The notes beneath the pieces were generated by a model. It was not told where the DNA came from, did not search any database, and worked only from the letters and a program-made list of their open reading frames with translations. 64,000 nucleotides of DNA from Beauveria sp. NWAFU-1 (Eukaryota; Ascomycota; Sordariomycetes; Hypocreales; Cordycipitaceae). The stretch lies in NCBI GenBank assembly GCA_024472245.1, contig JANBXD010000002.1:3658001-3722000 (forward strand), given 5' to 3'. A program made the translations under genes and the position numbers. This document shows, one piece after another, positions 13,745-25,101 of this stretch (position 1 is its first letter; each line of letters opens with the position of its first letter).

Positions 13745-14380
13745 CACGCCCGTGCCATCTTTACTTCTCTCATGATTTCTTGTCCATCTATCCAGCAGCT
13801 ATGAAGTAACGACTCACCTTCATTTGCTTGCTTTTCCACGTCACTTACACAAGTTTTCCTTTTTTCTTTTTACTCTTTTTTCCCATTTATTTACCATGCT
13901 TCAATCTGCGCTTGATTCTTCGTATCCTTTCATGTTTAAATGTCTTCTCTTCTTTTTTCTTTGGAAATTGAAACATGTCGGCGGCTGATAGACAAAGACC
14001 TTGCTTGGGAAACCATCTGTGCAGTATGCCTCGCTGAAGGGAGGCGCATCTGGATGCGGTAATGGGCAAAAGACCACAAGGCGCATTGTACATATATGTT
14101 GTCTGCTTTCTTTCCTTTTTTCTTCTTTAGCTAGCGAGGATGGCTCTTTGGGACGGCTGTTTGCTGCAATGGCATGTATACGGCTGTAATTGAAAACAAT
14201 GCAAAATATTATAGCTATTTGTCCCCGGGGAGCATAATGTGATGCACGACGTTTGTTTCTAGCCTGTGTATTGATGATTTACCATCGTGAATGGTGATTG
14301 CCTGTTGTAAATGGTGGTTTCCCTGCGCCTATCGTATATGCATCTCAAGTCTTGCCAATCTCTGGCCCCAACGTGCCTTG
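13745..14380. other. Convergent spacer ste12 / faf1
   Basis: About 640 bp between the stop codons of two convergent genes, holding T-rich 3' untranslated sequence on both strands. No gene was seen. Confidence 0.7.
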
Positions 14381-15442
14381 CTATCGCCGACCTCGTCTCC
14401 CGAATGTATCTTTGCTCCCCTCAATCCTTCTCACGTCGCCCTCGCTGATGCGCAGCTCCGCACCCCTCATGCGTCCGATCCCCGGCCCATGCACGCCCCT
14501 CTCCTGCCTCGCCCTGCTTCCCTTTTTCTTGCCGCCGCTACCGCTACCGCTACCGCTACCGCTGCTCCTCTCCAAAATGACGCCATTCTCCTTGGCCTCG
14601 CGTCTGCGCCGCTCCTCGTGCGCGCGCGCCGCGGCCACGATGCCCTTGCGCATATTCATCGGCATCTTTTCCTGCTTCAGCACCGACGTCTTTGCCCCGA
14701 GCGCCTGCAGGCGGAGGTCGGTGGCCTTTTGCCGCGTGCGCCCCGAGGCAAACGCTTTTGGCTCGGATGGGCCGCCGTGCACAATGGACGCGGAAAAGAC
14801 GGAGGCGGAGGCGGCGTTGTTGTGGGAGGGGGTGAGGAGGTGCGATTCGGAGAGGAGACGTCGGAGTTCGAGGTCCTGCGCGATGAGGGAGGGCGCGTCC
14901 TCGGGGAGGGCCTTGGCGGGCTTGGAGGAGGAGGAAGAGGAGGGTGTGTCGGTGGTGGTTCGGGGGGCGGTGTGGTCAATGACTTTGGAGGACTGAAAGC
15001 AAGAAATTAGAGCACTGAATTTCAGGGTGAGGGGGTTAGTGTGGCGGGTGTAGCCTACCATGAATGCTTTGAGTTCTTTTTTGCTCATCTTGGGCTCTTT
15101 GGGCACCTGCGGTTTCGAGTGGTCAATGACCTGCACAGTCGGCGCCTCGTCCTCGTCCTCGTCCTCGTCTGCACCATTCCCTCGTTCCTCTTCGTCGCCA
15201 GAGAACCCGCCCCATTCGTCGCTGTCACCATCCTCCCCTTCGTCGTCAAATCCACCGTCAAGGTCCGAATCGACCGCGTCGTCGTCGTCCTGCTCGCGCT
15301 GCGCCCGCGCCGCCTCGCTCTCGTTGCCGAGCGGCTCAAATTGCGCCTCAAAGTGCCGCCGGAATATGGCCTGGGCATCGAGCGCAGAGACATCGTCCGA
15401 CGGCGCGCCGTCGCGCGATTTGCGCTTGCCGAGGACTGCCAT
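14381..15442 (-). CDS. faf1: Faf1-like 40S ribosome biogenesis protein
   Basis: Probable orthologue of yeast Faf1 (human C1orf131, DUF4602), a nucleolar factor for pre-18S rRNA processing. Exons on the minus strand are 15442-15059 and 14992-14381 (331 residues), separated by a 66-bp intron (GTAGGC...CTAAT...TTTCAG). The intron length is a multiple of three and it is stop-free, so a naive frame reads through it. Visible parts are a basic N-terminus (MAVLGKRKSRDG), a very acidic stretch, the conserved MSKKELKAF box just before the intron, and a basic C-terminal part with GVHGPGIGRMRGAELRIS. An ACCGCT-type repeat in the DNA encodes an alternating Gly-Ser run. Start chosen at residue MAVLG because the upstream extension has no family likeness. 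The assignment rests on motif resemblance only. Confidence 0.8.
   Translation of the reverse strand: MAVLGKRKSRDGAPSDDVSALDAQAIFRRHFEAQFEPLGNESEAARAQREQDDDDAVDSDLDGGFDDEGEDGDSDEWGGFSGDEEERGNGADEDEDEDEAPTVQVIDHSKPQVPKEPKMSKKELKAFMVGYTRHTNPLTLKFSALISCFQSSKVIDHTAPRTTTDTPSSSSSSKPAKALPEDAPSLIAQDLELRRLLSESHLLTPSHNNAASASVFSASIVHGGPSEPKAFASGRTRQKATDLRLQALGAKTSVLKQEKMPMNMRKGIVAAARAHEERRRREAKENGVILERSSGSGSGSGSGGKKKGSRARQERGVHGPGIGRMRGAELRISEGDVRRIEGSKDTFGRRGRR
14535..14572. repeat. CTACCG microsatellite inside faf1
   Basis: Near-perfect six-base repeat in the coding sequence. Read on the minus strand it encodes an alternating Gly-Ser linker ahead of the basic Faf1 tail. Its copy number probably varies between strains. 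Confidence 0.8.
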
Positions 15443-16055
15443 TGTGTTGGAGACGGCTGTAGGATGTGCGTTTGTGCGTTGATTAGGAAAAGGGCAAGGT
15501 GCTTGTGGTGTTGCGACACATCTGGTGGTGGAAACTTTTTTTTTGGGGACGTCTATCGATAGCGTTGGCCATTGGCACCCCACCAAATGCTGAGCTTAAA
15601 AATAGCTGCGACGACTTGACTAAACACATTTTCTATGGTAATGTTCGAATTGATGTATCTTGAGCTTCTGATTTGTATTACGCCCGCCCGTCTGATATTT
15701 CATGAGACAGTTGTGGTGGCTTGGCAGTCTGTCCTGCACTAGGTGCCATTCATACAGCACCTGTCGTCTATGGCAATGCCCTTGACTTACATTGTTAACC
15801 AAATAATGCATTCTAGCAAGGTCCAGCTGGAAAAGTCCGGGTACAGCAAAGTAATGCAATGACGCTTTCCGCTGTGAATGTCAGCCCTTTGAGTACTTGT
15901 CACGCGCCCTCGCCAGCTGCAGCATCAGCATGCGCAGATGGCTCGCTCAGCATCTCGTGGGCGACGCGGCGCAGACCTCTGCAGTCCGGATGAGATGTGA
16001 ACTTGTGCTGGGAAAAGAAAAACCTTTGGCAAGTCTCTATTTCCGTACCGCTCGT
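15443..16055. other. Spacer faf1 / swc5
   Basis: About 610 bp between the faf1 start and the swc5 stop, both genes on the minus strand. It carries the faf1 promoter and the swc5 3' end. No further gene was seen. Confidence 0.6.
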
Positions 16056-17073
16056 TCACGTCCGCCCAGACATCCGCGCTCGCCGTGAGTCCTCCTCGCG
16101 AATCGCCTGGCTGCGCGCCAAAAAGTCTTGTTTTGCCGCGTACGAGTGTTTCGACCGTCCCGCGAGCGCCAGCTCGTCCTGGATGCCCTCCTTGTCCACG
16201 TAGCCCGCCCAGTCCATGCGGCTCTTCTCCACCGTCGTAAGCTTCTTGGCGGCCTGCAGCTCCTTGGCGGCTTGCAGCCGCGCCGCCATGCCCAGGTTGA
16301 GGTCGAGCCGGCGCGCGGCGCCGTCGCCGCCGATAACGACGGGCTCAAACGCGGAGCGAAAGGCCTTGCGCGTCGCGCGCTTGGGCGGCGATGCTTCAGC
16401 GGCGGTGGCGGCGGCCTGACCTTCCTCAGAGGCGAGGTACAGCTTGGCTTCGGCAGAGTCACGCGCGACCATCTTCTCTTCGGTGTGCACCTTGCCGGCA
16501 AAGTTGTAGGTGCGCTTGATCTTGATCATTTCGGATGGCTCGATTTTATTTTCGGCTTCGGGGGCGTTTTCGGCGACTTTGGGATCGCTGGAAATGGTTT
16601 CTTTGGTCGTTTCGGGGATAATGGGTTGGCCGGAAAGCATCTGCTTCCAGATGGCATCGACATCGACCGTCACCGGATCTGTGTTTGGCGCATATCGTCG
16701 CTCTTCCTTTCTATGGGCATATGTCAGTCAATACTCTTGAAAGTTTCACCGAATTTCCATACTCAGCCGCCCGTTGTGCTCTAGTTTTGATTAATCCGCC
16801 ATCGCCGCCCTCGTCGTCTGCATTCTTCGCTTTCTTCAATTTTTTCTTGCCCTTGGTGATGATAGCCTCATCTCCTGAATTCTCGTAGACAACATCATAG
16901 TCCGCGGCGGTGGCATTATCCTTTCTTGGCTTTTTGTGTTTTCGTCCTTCATCGTCCTCGTCGCCCTCGTCGTCCGATGATACTACATTAGGTTCGCCAT
17001 CGGGCGCAAAGTCGGAGTCGTTGGCTGAGTCGTACTGCCCGTCTTCTTCCTTCATGAGAGTATCGGTAGCCAT
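16056..17073 (-). CDS. swc5: SWR1-complex protein 5 (BCNT-C domain)
   Basis: Subunit of the SWR1 complex, which exchanges H2A for H2A.Z in nucleosomes. Exons are 17073-16763 and 16710-16056 (321 residues). The 52-bp intron begins GTATGG, has a CTGAC branch and ends CATAG; splicing restores frame to give AAEKEERRYAP. The N-terminus is acidic and disordered (DDEGDEDDEG), followed by a Lys-rich stretch and LIKTRAQRAAE. The BCNT-C signature lies near the C-terminus (RMDWAGYVDKEGIQDEL, then the YAAKQDFLAR region). It is divergent with the WD40 gene at 17367. Confidence 0.92.
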
Positions 17074-17366
17074 ACTGAACAGTTCAACCTGGGAGACCTG
17101 CCAGTCAAAATTGCGAAAGAGCGCTGCGGTCGCGGGTCGCGTGAAGGATGCGAGTTCAATGTGCTAGACCCAGAACCCGGTTGCTTGCCGGGTTCCACCC
17201 ACCACCCAAACGGATTCCAGGCTATGGTGCCTGATCCAGGCCGTCGCCACGGCACATCCGACCACTCTATCTCCTTCAAAACTCCTCGCCACGGGCAGCT
17301 TTCTCTTCTTCTCCCCTCACTTGCCACGCGCCTTCCATCGCTGTCCAACGAGTCGCCGCCGCCACT
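17074..17366. promoter_or_regulatory. Bidirectional promoter swc5 / WDR70-type gene
   Basis: This 293-bp spacer separates two divergent start codons. An 8-bp inverted repeat (GAACCCGG, 7-base loop, CCGGGTTC) lies at 17173-17195, roughly 100 bp from the swc5 start. It could be a binding site for a dimeric factor. Confidence 0.6.
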
Positions 17367-19079
17367 ATGTCGAGCGAGGATTTCGAGGTCGAGATCCCGG
17401 AATTGGCAGCGGATGATCCCATGCGAGCATTCCTGCCAGCGGCTTTTGGCAAGAAGGATAAAGCGACAAATATCGCGGCGCAAATTGACAAGAGCCGCAG
17501 GGTGGTTACGAATCCTATAGCCTCGCATCAGCAGACAAAAAAGGGTGGCAATTCTAGTTCAGACGACAGCGATAACGACAGCGACAGCGATTCTGATGAT
17601 GGCGACGAATATCCAGTCTCTCATGAGATGGTGATTGCAACGGCCAGCCGTGCTGTAACCACGGTATCTCTTGATCCATCTGGCGGTCGATTGGCGACGG
17701 GGTCGACCGACTGTACCGTGAAACTTCACGATTTCTCGTCCATGACACCTACAACAATTCGTGCCTTTCGAACAACAGATCCATTCGAAGCCAAGGTTGC
17801 AGATAACGCAGAATCGCACCCCATTCACCACATTGAGTTCAATCCACAAGCTGGCAGCGCTCTTCTTTGCATATCGGCGCATCCGCAAGCCAAAATATTG
17901 TCTCGCGACGGCGAAGTACTGACCACATTCGTCAAGGGCGACATGTACCTGCGCGATATGCATAACACAAAGGGCCATATCTCGGAAATCACTAGCGGTA
18001 CATGGCATCCTACGGATAGAAATCAGCTTGTCACAGCGGGCACGGACAGCACTCTACGGATTTGGGACGTCAATTATAAGCGATCGCAGAAGCAAGTCGT
18101 CGTATTCAAATCAAAGGCAGCAGGCTCAGCTGGGCGGTCGAAACTGACGGCCGTTGCGTGGGGAACATCGGCACAAGGTGGCAGCAATGTTATGATCGGA
18201 GCTGCATTGGACGGAACGCTGGTCATGTACGGTGGCAACGGGCCATTTTCAAGACCGGCTGGAGAAATCTCCGAAGCGCACAAGCCGCAAACATGGACCG
18301 GAGGCATCGATATCTCTGGCGACGGACGTATGGTGGTCACACGAGGAGGGGACGATCTGATCAAATTGTGGGATACGAGAAAATTTACGAAGCCATTGGT
18401 AACGGTATCACATCCGTCTACCTCGAATGCTCATCCGACAAGCAATATTCGTTACGCGCCTAACTCGACGAGCATCATCACAGGCTCCACCACAGGACAT
18501 TTGCACATTCTAAACCCTGGAAATTTACGGCCTGAACACGTCACACCTATTACGCCCGGATCACCCCTTATTACTGTGGATTGGCATCCCAAGATTAACC
18601 AGATTATCACAGGGTCTGCAAACGCGGAGACGCATGTTCTTTATAATCCAGACAGGTCGACAAGAGGAGCGGTGGAAGTCATGTCACGCGCCCCGAAGAA
18701 GCGACATATTGATGATAACTCTGCATTGACTACAGACCAGTCGATGGGTATGTCGGGCGATGCCATTGTTACACCGGGCGCGGTGCCGAAGAAGACCGGC
18801 ACAGTCGGGGGCAGCTCAAAGGACCCACGCCGTCCACATGTGCCGCAGCAGACACCTTTCCAGCGCAGCCAACCGGACGAGAAGCACGTTGCGGAGAGCA
18901 TACCGCTCGCGCAGATGCTTCACGAAGACCCTCGCGAAGCGTTGTTGAAGTATGCTGACAAGGCCAAGAATGATCCTATGTTTACCAAGGCCTGGAGCAA
19001 GACGCAACCAGAGACGCAGTATGCGAACATTAGTGATGAGGAAGAGAATGGACGCGACAAGAAGAAGGCTAAACGGTGA
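17367..19079 (+). CDS. WDR70 / gastrulation-defective-1-like WD40 protein
   Basis: Intronless, 570 residues. Family members (human WDR70, S. pombe Wdr70) are nuclear WD40 proteins linked to DNA double-strand-break repair and CRL4/H2B ubiquitination. An acidic Ser/Asp run precedes the propeller (about residues 65-75). WD repeats begin at HEMVIATASRAVTTVSLDP and include GGRLATGSTDCTVKLHD, TAGTDSTLRIWD and RGGDDLIKLWD. The C-terminal tail contains the family-typical HVAESIPLAQMLHEDPREALLKYA stretch in broken form (positions about 525-550), followed by a Lys-rich end. The acidic N-terminus, single propeller and tail order fit WDR70 well. Confidence 0.88.
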   Translation: MSSEDFEVEIPELAADDPMRAFLPAAFGKKDKATNIAAQIDKSRRVVTNPIASHQQTKKGGNSSSDDSDNDSDSDSDDGDEYPVSHEMVIATASRAVTTVSLDPSGGRLATGSTDCTVKLHDFSSMTPTTIRAFRTTDPFEAKVADNAESHPIHHIEFNPQAGSALLCISAHPQAKILSRDGEVLTTFVKGDMYLRDMHNTKGHISEITSGTWHPTDRNQLVTAGTDSTLRIWDVNYKRSQKQVVVFKSKAAGSAGRSKLTAVAWGTSAQGGSNVMIGAALDGTLVMYGGNGPFSRPAGEISEAHKPQTWTGGIDISGDGRMVVTRGGDDLIKLWDTRKFTKPLVTVSHPSTSNAHPTSNIRYAPNSTSIITGSTTGHLHILNPGNLRPEHVTPITPGSPLITVDWHPKINQIITGSANAETHVLYNPDRSTRGAVEVMSRAPKKRHIDDNSALTTDQSMGMSGDAIVTPGAVPKKTGTVGGSSKDPRRPHVPQQTPFQRSQPDEKHVAESIPLAQMLHEDPREALLKYADKAKNDPMFTKAWSKTQPETQYANISDEEENGRDKKKAKR

Positions 19080-20139
19080 AGAAGAAGCGGGATCAAGGTA
19101 CACCCAAAAGCGCGCAACGAGCCGGCATGAATGAGTCGTCGAATGCCGCATTACTAGAAGCCCGATCTGTAGTATAGCACCGAACTTTCGTAATAAGGCG
19201 AGGAGACGCGGGTTATCATTGGCAGCCCATCTATATCAGGACAACACTGTCGCTGCTTAGACCTACCAGGAAAGCGACGGCGCCCGTTGCAGACCCTGAT
19301 GTCAGGTACCAAGCTACACGCAGGCACAGAGGTACACGAGGTTAGAGCTCAAACGTGTTCCAGAAAAGATCACGTGCTAGACGAGCTTATCTAATACAAT
19401 TTTTTTCTGCCATCGGCAACCTGAGGCTGGGGCAAGTGGCACAGGCAAGCAGGATTTGGCCTGCGCATGGGCCGTGCTGAAAAATACTGTGGCTAGTGGC
19501 TGCACGAGGGCACCAGCCATCACGCCCCAACTCTGTGTCCTGTGTCTTCACCACCTCCCCATCATCAACCAGCGAGCGCGCGCATCCAAAAAATCGCCAG
19601 GTCCGTCGCAAACCATCGGCGTCCATCTCAAAATTCCCGGCTCCGTCGTGTTTCACGCGATTCAAACGCCGCCAGCGCTTGTGGCACCGTTCCCGACGCG
19701 CCGCATCGCTATTTTCACACTTTTCTTCCTTCTCTTCTCTGGAAATCCCCCTTGCTCGACGTTTTCGTCCGCCACGCCACGCGGTAGCTCATCATCAAAA
19801 CCCGGAGCTCCAGCATCCCTGCCGCGCCCAACTCTTCACCATCCCCTTCACGCACCCTACCAATGCACCGTGGCAGTCGCCTCTAGATTTTCTCTTCCCG
19901 CCACGCCCAGCGCACCCTCATTGCCCCCAACGCGCGCTTTACCCTGCCCTTCTTTTTTTGCAGCCCTCTGCCGCGCCCGCCCACTACCGCGACACCCACG
20001 CATCTTGGCTCGCGACCTTCCTTTGCGACACGAGCTACAACGCCTCTACCCGTCTCGATATGCAATAGACATAGAAGCGCAATCTATCAGCATCCGTTAC
20101 AGTTCATAACAAACGCGTGTCTTTGCTAACCCCGCAAAT
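19080..20139. other. Spacer and probable long 5' leader of the remodeller gene
   Basis: About 1.06 kb. The second half (19,500-20,139) is C-rich and pyrimidine-rich. It contains an accidental 217-codon open frame full of Pro/Ser/Arg that I read as untranslated leader. No gene called. Confidence 0.55.
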
Positions 20140-23100
20140 ATGGCGTCTGTGCAAGCACCTCCTGGTGTCCAGCAGCACCCAGGGGGTCCCATGCCTACCG
20201 GCGCAACAAAGCAGCAGGCCGAAGAAGTCTTTCGGGTATGCTTCCCAACGCGTTTCTCGTCGTGCTCACCGCGGGGAATGCCCTTATCGCCTCAATTGAC
20301 TCATCGCTAATCATGTTGGCAGAAACTCAAGCAAATGAAGGACCAGGGTGTTCCCGCGTCCGACCCTGAATACATCAAAGCCCACCAATTCCTTACGAGT
20401 TTTCAACAACAACACAACATGCGCCGCACTCAGCAGCAGATGATGCAACAACACCAGCAGCAGATGCAAAGCATGCCCAACGGCGCTGCCAACGGCGCCC
20501 AGGCCCAGCGTTCCCAACAAGGGACGCCGCAGCCCGGACAACCTGTGCTCAACACTTCAGGTATTGCTGCGGCGGCGGCTCCTAACGCTGTGGCCACGCC
20601 GACTGCTGGCGCCTCACCCGCCGCCGGCGCATCGAATCTCTTCAGTCAGCAGCAACTTGCCCTTCTCAGACAGCAAATTCATGCGTTCAAGTTGCTTGGC
20701 AAAAATGCTGGCGTTTCTATGCAGCTGCAGCAAGCAATTTTCAATCAGCGCTTGCGTCGGCAGGCTATTATGGCTGATTTTCCAGTCTCTACCCCAACCA
20801 AGGGTCCTGCTGCTGACAATAAGGATGCTCCCAATGGTGGTGATGTGGCTGTCCAGGATGAGGCAGACCGAATGCCGAAGCAGCACGTTTATAAGGCGAT
20901 CAAGTCTCCTTATGGCACCAACATGGTCCGCCCATCCATCAACTATCTTGACCACACTCAACGCAAGAATCGTTGGTTTATTCCTGGCATCTTCCCCACC
21001 GGTATCGATGCTGAGCACCTGCGATACGAACACGAAGTTGTTGTATTCAACCGCATGAGCCAGCGCTACGCGGAGCTGAAGAACATGCCGGCCAATATTG
21101 GCCATGTTGATGCCACCGACGACAACCTAGAGGTCCACGACGATCTCAAGAGACGCGCCATCATTGAGATGAAGAAGTTGGCACTGTATTCCAAACAGCG
21201 CCAACTCCGTGAAAAGGTTGGCCGGCAGATGCTGCACTATGACAACCTAGCAATGACGACAAACCGTTCCAATTACCGCCGCCTGAAGAAGCAGAATGTT
21301 CGCGAGGCTCGCATCACCGAGAAGTTGGAGAAGCAGCAGCGCGACGCTCGCGAGAACCGCGAGAAAAAGAAGCACTCCGACTTCTTGCGTGCCATCTACA
21401 ACCACCGCGCCGAGATTCACGAAACTGCCAGCACCCAGCGCACCAAATTTCACAAGCTCAGCCGTCTCATGTACTCCCAGCACTTCAACATTGAGAAGGA
21501 AGAACAGAAGCGTGTCGAGCGTACTGCCAAGCAGCGTCTGCAAGCTCTCAAGGCCAACGATGAAGAGGCCTATCTCAAATTGCTCGATCAAGCCAAAGAT
21601 ACTCGTATCACGCACCTGCTGCGCCAAACCGATGGTTTCCTGCATCAGCTTGCCTCGTCCGTCAAGGCACAACAAAGGCAGGCTGCCGAGCGCTATGGCG
21701 ACGACTCTGAGCAGTTTGCAGCCGAAGAATCTGAATCTGAGCCTGAAGAGGAGGATGAAGAGACAGGCGGAAAGAAGATCGACTACTATGCTGTTGCTCA
21801 CAGAATTCGTGAGGAAGTTACTGAGCAGGCCAACATGCTGGTTGGTGGCAAGCTCAAGGAGTACCAGGTTAAGGGTCTTCAATGGATGATCTCACTCTAC
21901 AACAATAACCTGAATGGTATTCTCGCAGACGAAATGGGTCTCGGAAAGACCATTCAGACTATCAGTCTGATTACATATCTCATTGAGCGCAAACAGCAGA
22001 GCGGACCATATCTCGTCATTGTTCCTCTGAGTACTCTCACTAACTGGAACCTCGAGTTCGAGAAGTGGGCGCCCGGCATCAGCCGCATTGTTTACAAGGG
22101 TCCTCCTAATGCTCGTAAGCAGCAGCAGGAGAAGATTCGCCAGGGTCGTTTCCAAGTTCTCTTGACCACATACGAATACATTATCAAGGATCGACCAATC
22201 TTGAGCAAGATCAAATGGTTCCATATGATCATTGATGAAGGCCATCGCATGAAGAACAGCAACTCTAAGCTGAGTGCAACCATCCAGCAGTACTACAACA
22301 CCCGTTTCCGCCTTATTCTTACTGGTACTCCGTTGCAGAATAACCTTTCTGAACTCTGGGCTATGCTCAATTTTGTCTTGCCAAACATCTTCAAGTCTGC
22401 CACGACATTTGATGAATGGTTCAATACTCCCTTTGCCAATACTGGCGGACAAGACAAGATTGAACTCACAGAAGAAGAGCAAATTTTGGTCATTCGTCGT
22501 CTACACAAGGTGCTGCGACCATTCCTTTTGCGCCGTCTCAAAAAGGATGTCGAAAAGGATCTTCCTGACAAGACCGAAAAGGTCATCAAGTGCAAGTTCT
22601 CGTCTCTACAATCGAAGCTGTACAAGCAAATGGTTACCCACAATAAGATTGCCGTGGGCGACGGCAAGGGTGGAAAGACCGGCGCGCGTGGTCTCAGCAA
22701 CATGATTATGCAGCTGCGTAAGCTCTGCAACCATCCGTTCGTTTTTAGCGAAGTTGAGAATGTCATGAATCCCCTAAGCATCAGCAACGATATCCTGTGG
22801 CGAACGGCAGGCAAATTTGAGCTTCTGGATCGGATCCTGCCAAAGTACCTGGCAACTGGCCATCGTGTACTCATGTTCTTCCAAATGACTGCCATTATGG
22901 ACATCATGGAGGACTATCTCCGCTACCGTCGCATGGAATATCTCCGTCTCGACGGTACTACCAAATCTGACGAGCGTTCGGATCTCTTGCACGATTTCAA
23001 CGCCCCTAATTCGAAGTACTTTGTTTTCTTGCTTTCCACTCGTGCCGGTGGTCTCGGCCTGAATCTGCAAACAGCCGACACTGTCATCATCTACGACTCG

Positions 23101-24471
23101 GATTGGAATCCTCATCAAGATTTGCAGGCCCAGGATCGTGCCCATCGTATCGGCCAAAAGAACGAAGTCAGAATCCTCCGTCTGATTAGTTCCAACTCGG
23201 TTGAGGAGAAGATTCTCGAACGTGCTCGCTTCAAGTTGGATATGGATGGCAAGGTTATCCAGGCCGGTCGTTTCGATAACAAGTCGTCAGAAACTGACCG
23301 AGACGCCATGCTTCGAACTCTGTTGGAAACAGCAGACATGGCTGAGTCTGGCGAGCAAGAAGAAATGGAAGACGAGGAGCTGAACATGCTTCTGGCACGT
23401 AGCGATGACGAGATCGTCAAGTTCCAGGCTATTGACGAGCAACGCGCAAGAGAATCCCCGTACGGCGGCTCCAAGGGCAAGCCCAGACTAATGGGTGAGG
23501 ACGAGTTGCCCGACATCTACCTTAGCGAGGGCAACCCTGCTCCTGACGAGACAGAGGATCTTGTACTTGGCCGTGGTGCTCGTGAGCGAACCAAGGTCAA
23601 GTATGACGATGGTCTCACTGAGGAGCAGTGGCTCATGGCTGTTGATGATGACGAAGATTCACCAGAGGCAGCGGCACAGCGCAAGCAGGCTCGCAAAGAC
23701 AAGCGCGAGTCTAAACAGAAGAAACCGGGGATGGATGACTCTCCTACCGCCAGTCGCGCCAGCACAGAAGAGATTGAGACACCCAAAAAGCGTGGACGCA
23801 AGCCTGGAAGCAAAAATGAGAAGCGCAAGGCTGAAGACGGAGACGATGAGCCGCCTACTAAGAAACGCCGTGGCCCTCAAGGACGGCCTAGTAAGGGTGG
23901 CGCGAACGAGTCTCGTCTGAATCCCCAGCAGCGGCAGCTCCTGCAAAAATGTCTACGATCTCTCTACGACGCCTTGATGGCTCTCGAGGTTGACGATATT
24001 GAACCGCCTGCCGAGGATGACGAATCTGACGCTGGCAAACGTCTCATTATTGGGCCCTTCATCAAGCTACCGCACAAGCGCGACTATGCCGACTACTACC
24101 TCATCATTACGAATCCCATCTGTATGAATCAAATCCAGACGCGCATCAAGAAGGAAGAGTACAACGCTCTCAGCGATCTGAAGAAGGACTTTGACCTCAT
24201 GATTCGCAACTGTCAAACGTACAATGAAGATGGTAGCATTCTGTATCAGGATGCCAAGACCATGGCTCAATTCTTCGCGGCAAAGTACCAAGAGCAGATG
24301 GAGACGTTCCCTGCACTGCAGGAACTAGAAGAGGGCGGCAAAGCTAGCTCTGTTGCTCCCTCAGCTGCCGAAAGCACGCCACAGCCCAGCGGCACTCGCA
24401 TCAAGATCATCACAAACAGCGCGCGGGAGGCTAATGGGACGCGACCCGCTGGCCAGAGCGACGAGGAATAA
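20140..24471 (+). CDS. SWI/SNF-family chromatin-remodelling ATPase (Snf2/Sth1 type)
   Basis: Catalytic ATPase of a SWI/SNF or RSC complex. Exons 20140-20235 and 20323-24471 (87-bp phase-0 intron, GTATGC...GGCAG) give 1414 residues. Domains in order: Gln-rich N-terminus; QLQ motif at about 138-172; HSA/basic region at about 290-420; SNF2 ATPase with DEMGLGKT near 567-574 and DEGH near 670; helicase C domain with the QAQDRAHRIGQ motif near 968; SnAC-like region; AT-hook-like KKRGRKPGSK near 1187; C-terminal bromodomain at about 1230-1345 with the acetyl-lysine-binding YNE. Snf2 and Sth1 are paralogues. The length and compact N-terminus resemble Sth1/Snf21, but I cannot decide between them without a tree. 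Confidence 0.95.
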
Positions 24472-25101
24472 TGACAGTTGAGGAAAGGAATGAAGAAAAA
24501 AACAGCGCGGTGTATTATTGAACACGAGCCAAGGAAAAAATGGAGGGATTTTTTGTATCCCTCGGCGGCGCAATACTGGCAAGGTTGAACTGGATTTTGG
24601 CCACGGCGATATGAATGTCGCACGACTGGATTTGTTCATATGTGTTTTGGCGTTTTGGGGATGCAACCCTTTTCTTTCTTGCGTGATGCAAACATTCATG
24701 TACTGCAAGATGCGAGGCAAGGTCGAAGAGAGGTCGTCGAGTGTGAAATTGCAGACGGGGAGTCAATTGAGGGAGCTTTGCGACGACGGATTTATACTAA
24801 CGGGGTTTGCGAGGCTGCCTTTACGGGTTTTGTTTAGATTAGGAGACAAATGTACTGTAATAGACGCTTCAAAGTCATTTTTTGTGTCGCCACTTTGATG
24901 ATGGTGAAGCGCTTTGTGGTATTGAGATGGTAAATCTACAACTACAAGCGTGACAAGTAAACTTGGCACCTCTGGAATGGCTGAATGGGTGGAACCCATG
25001 ACGCTAATAAGCCACTGTAACGGCTTGGCTCCAGCATCTCGGCTTCGGCAACCCATCAGTTTTTCTACAAGCCTTGGCCGAAAGCGAAGGCACGCGGCGC
25101 G
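24472..25101. other. Spacer remodeller ATPase / DUF676 hydrolase
   Basis: About 630 bp between two same-strand genes. No gene or clear regulatory site was recognised. Confidence 0.6.

Noticed and set aside
19456..20109. 217-codon frame upstream of the remodeller ATPase
   Set aside because: Pro/Ser/Arg-rich translation of a pyrimidine-rich leader; a second overlapping frame is equally open.
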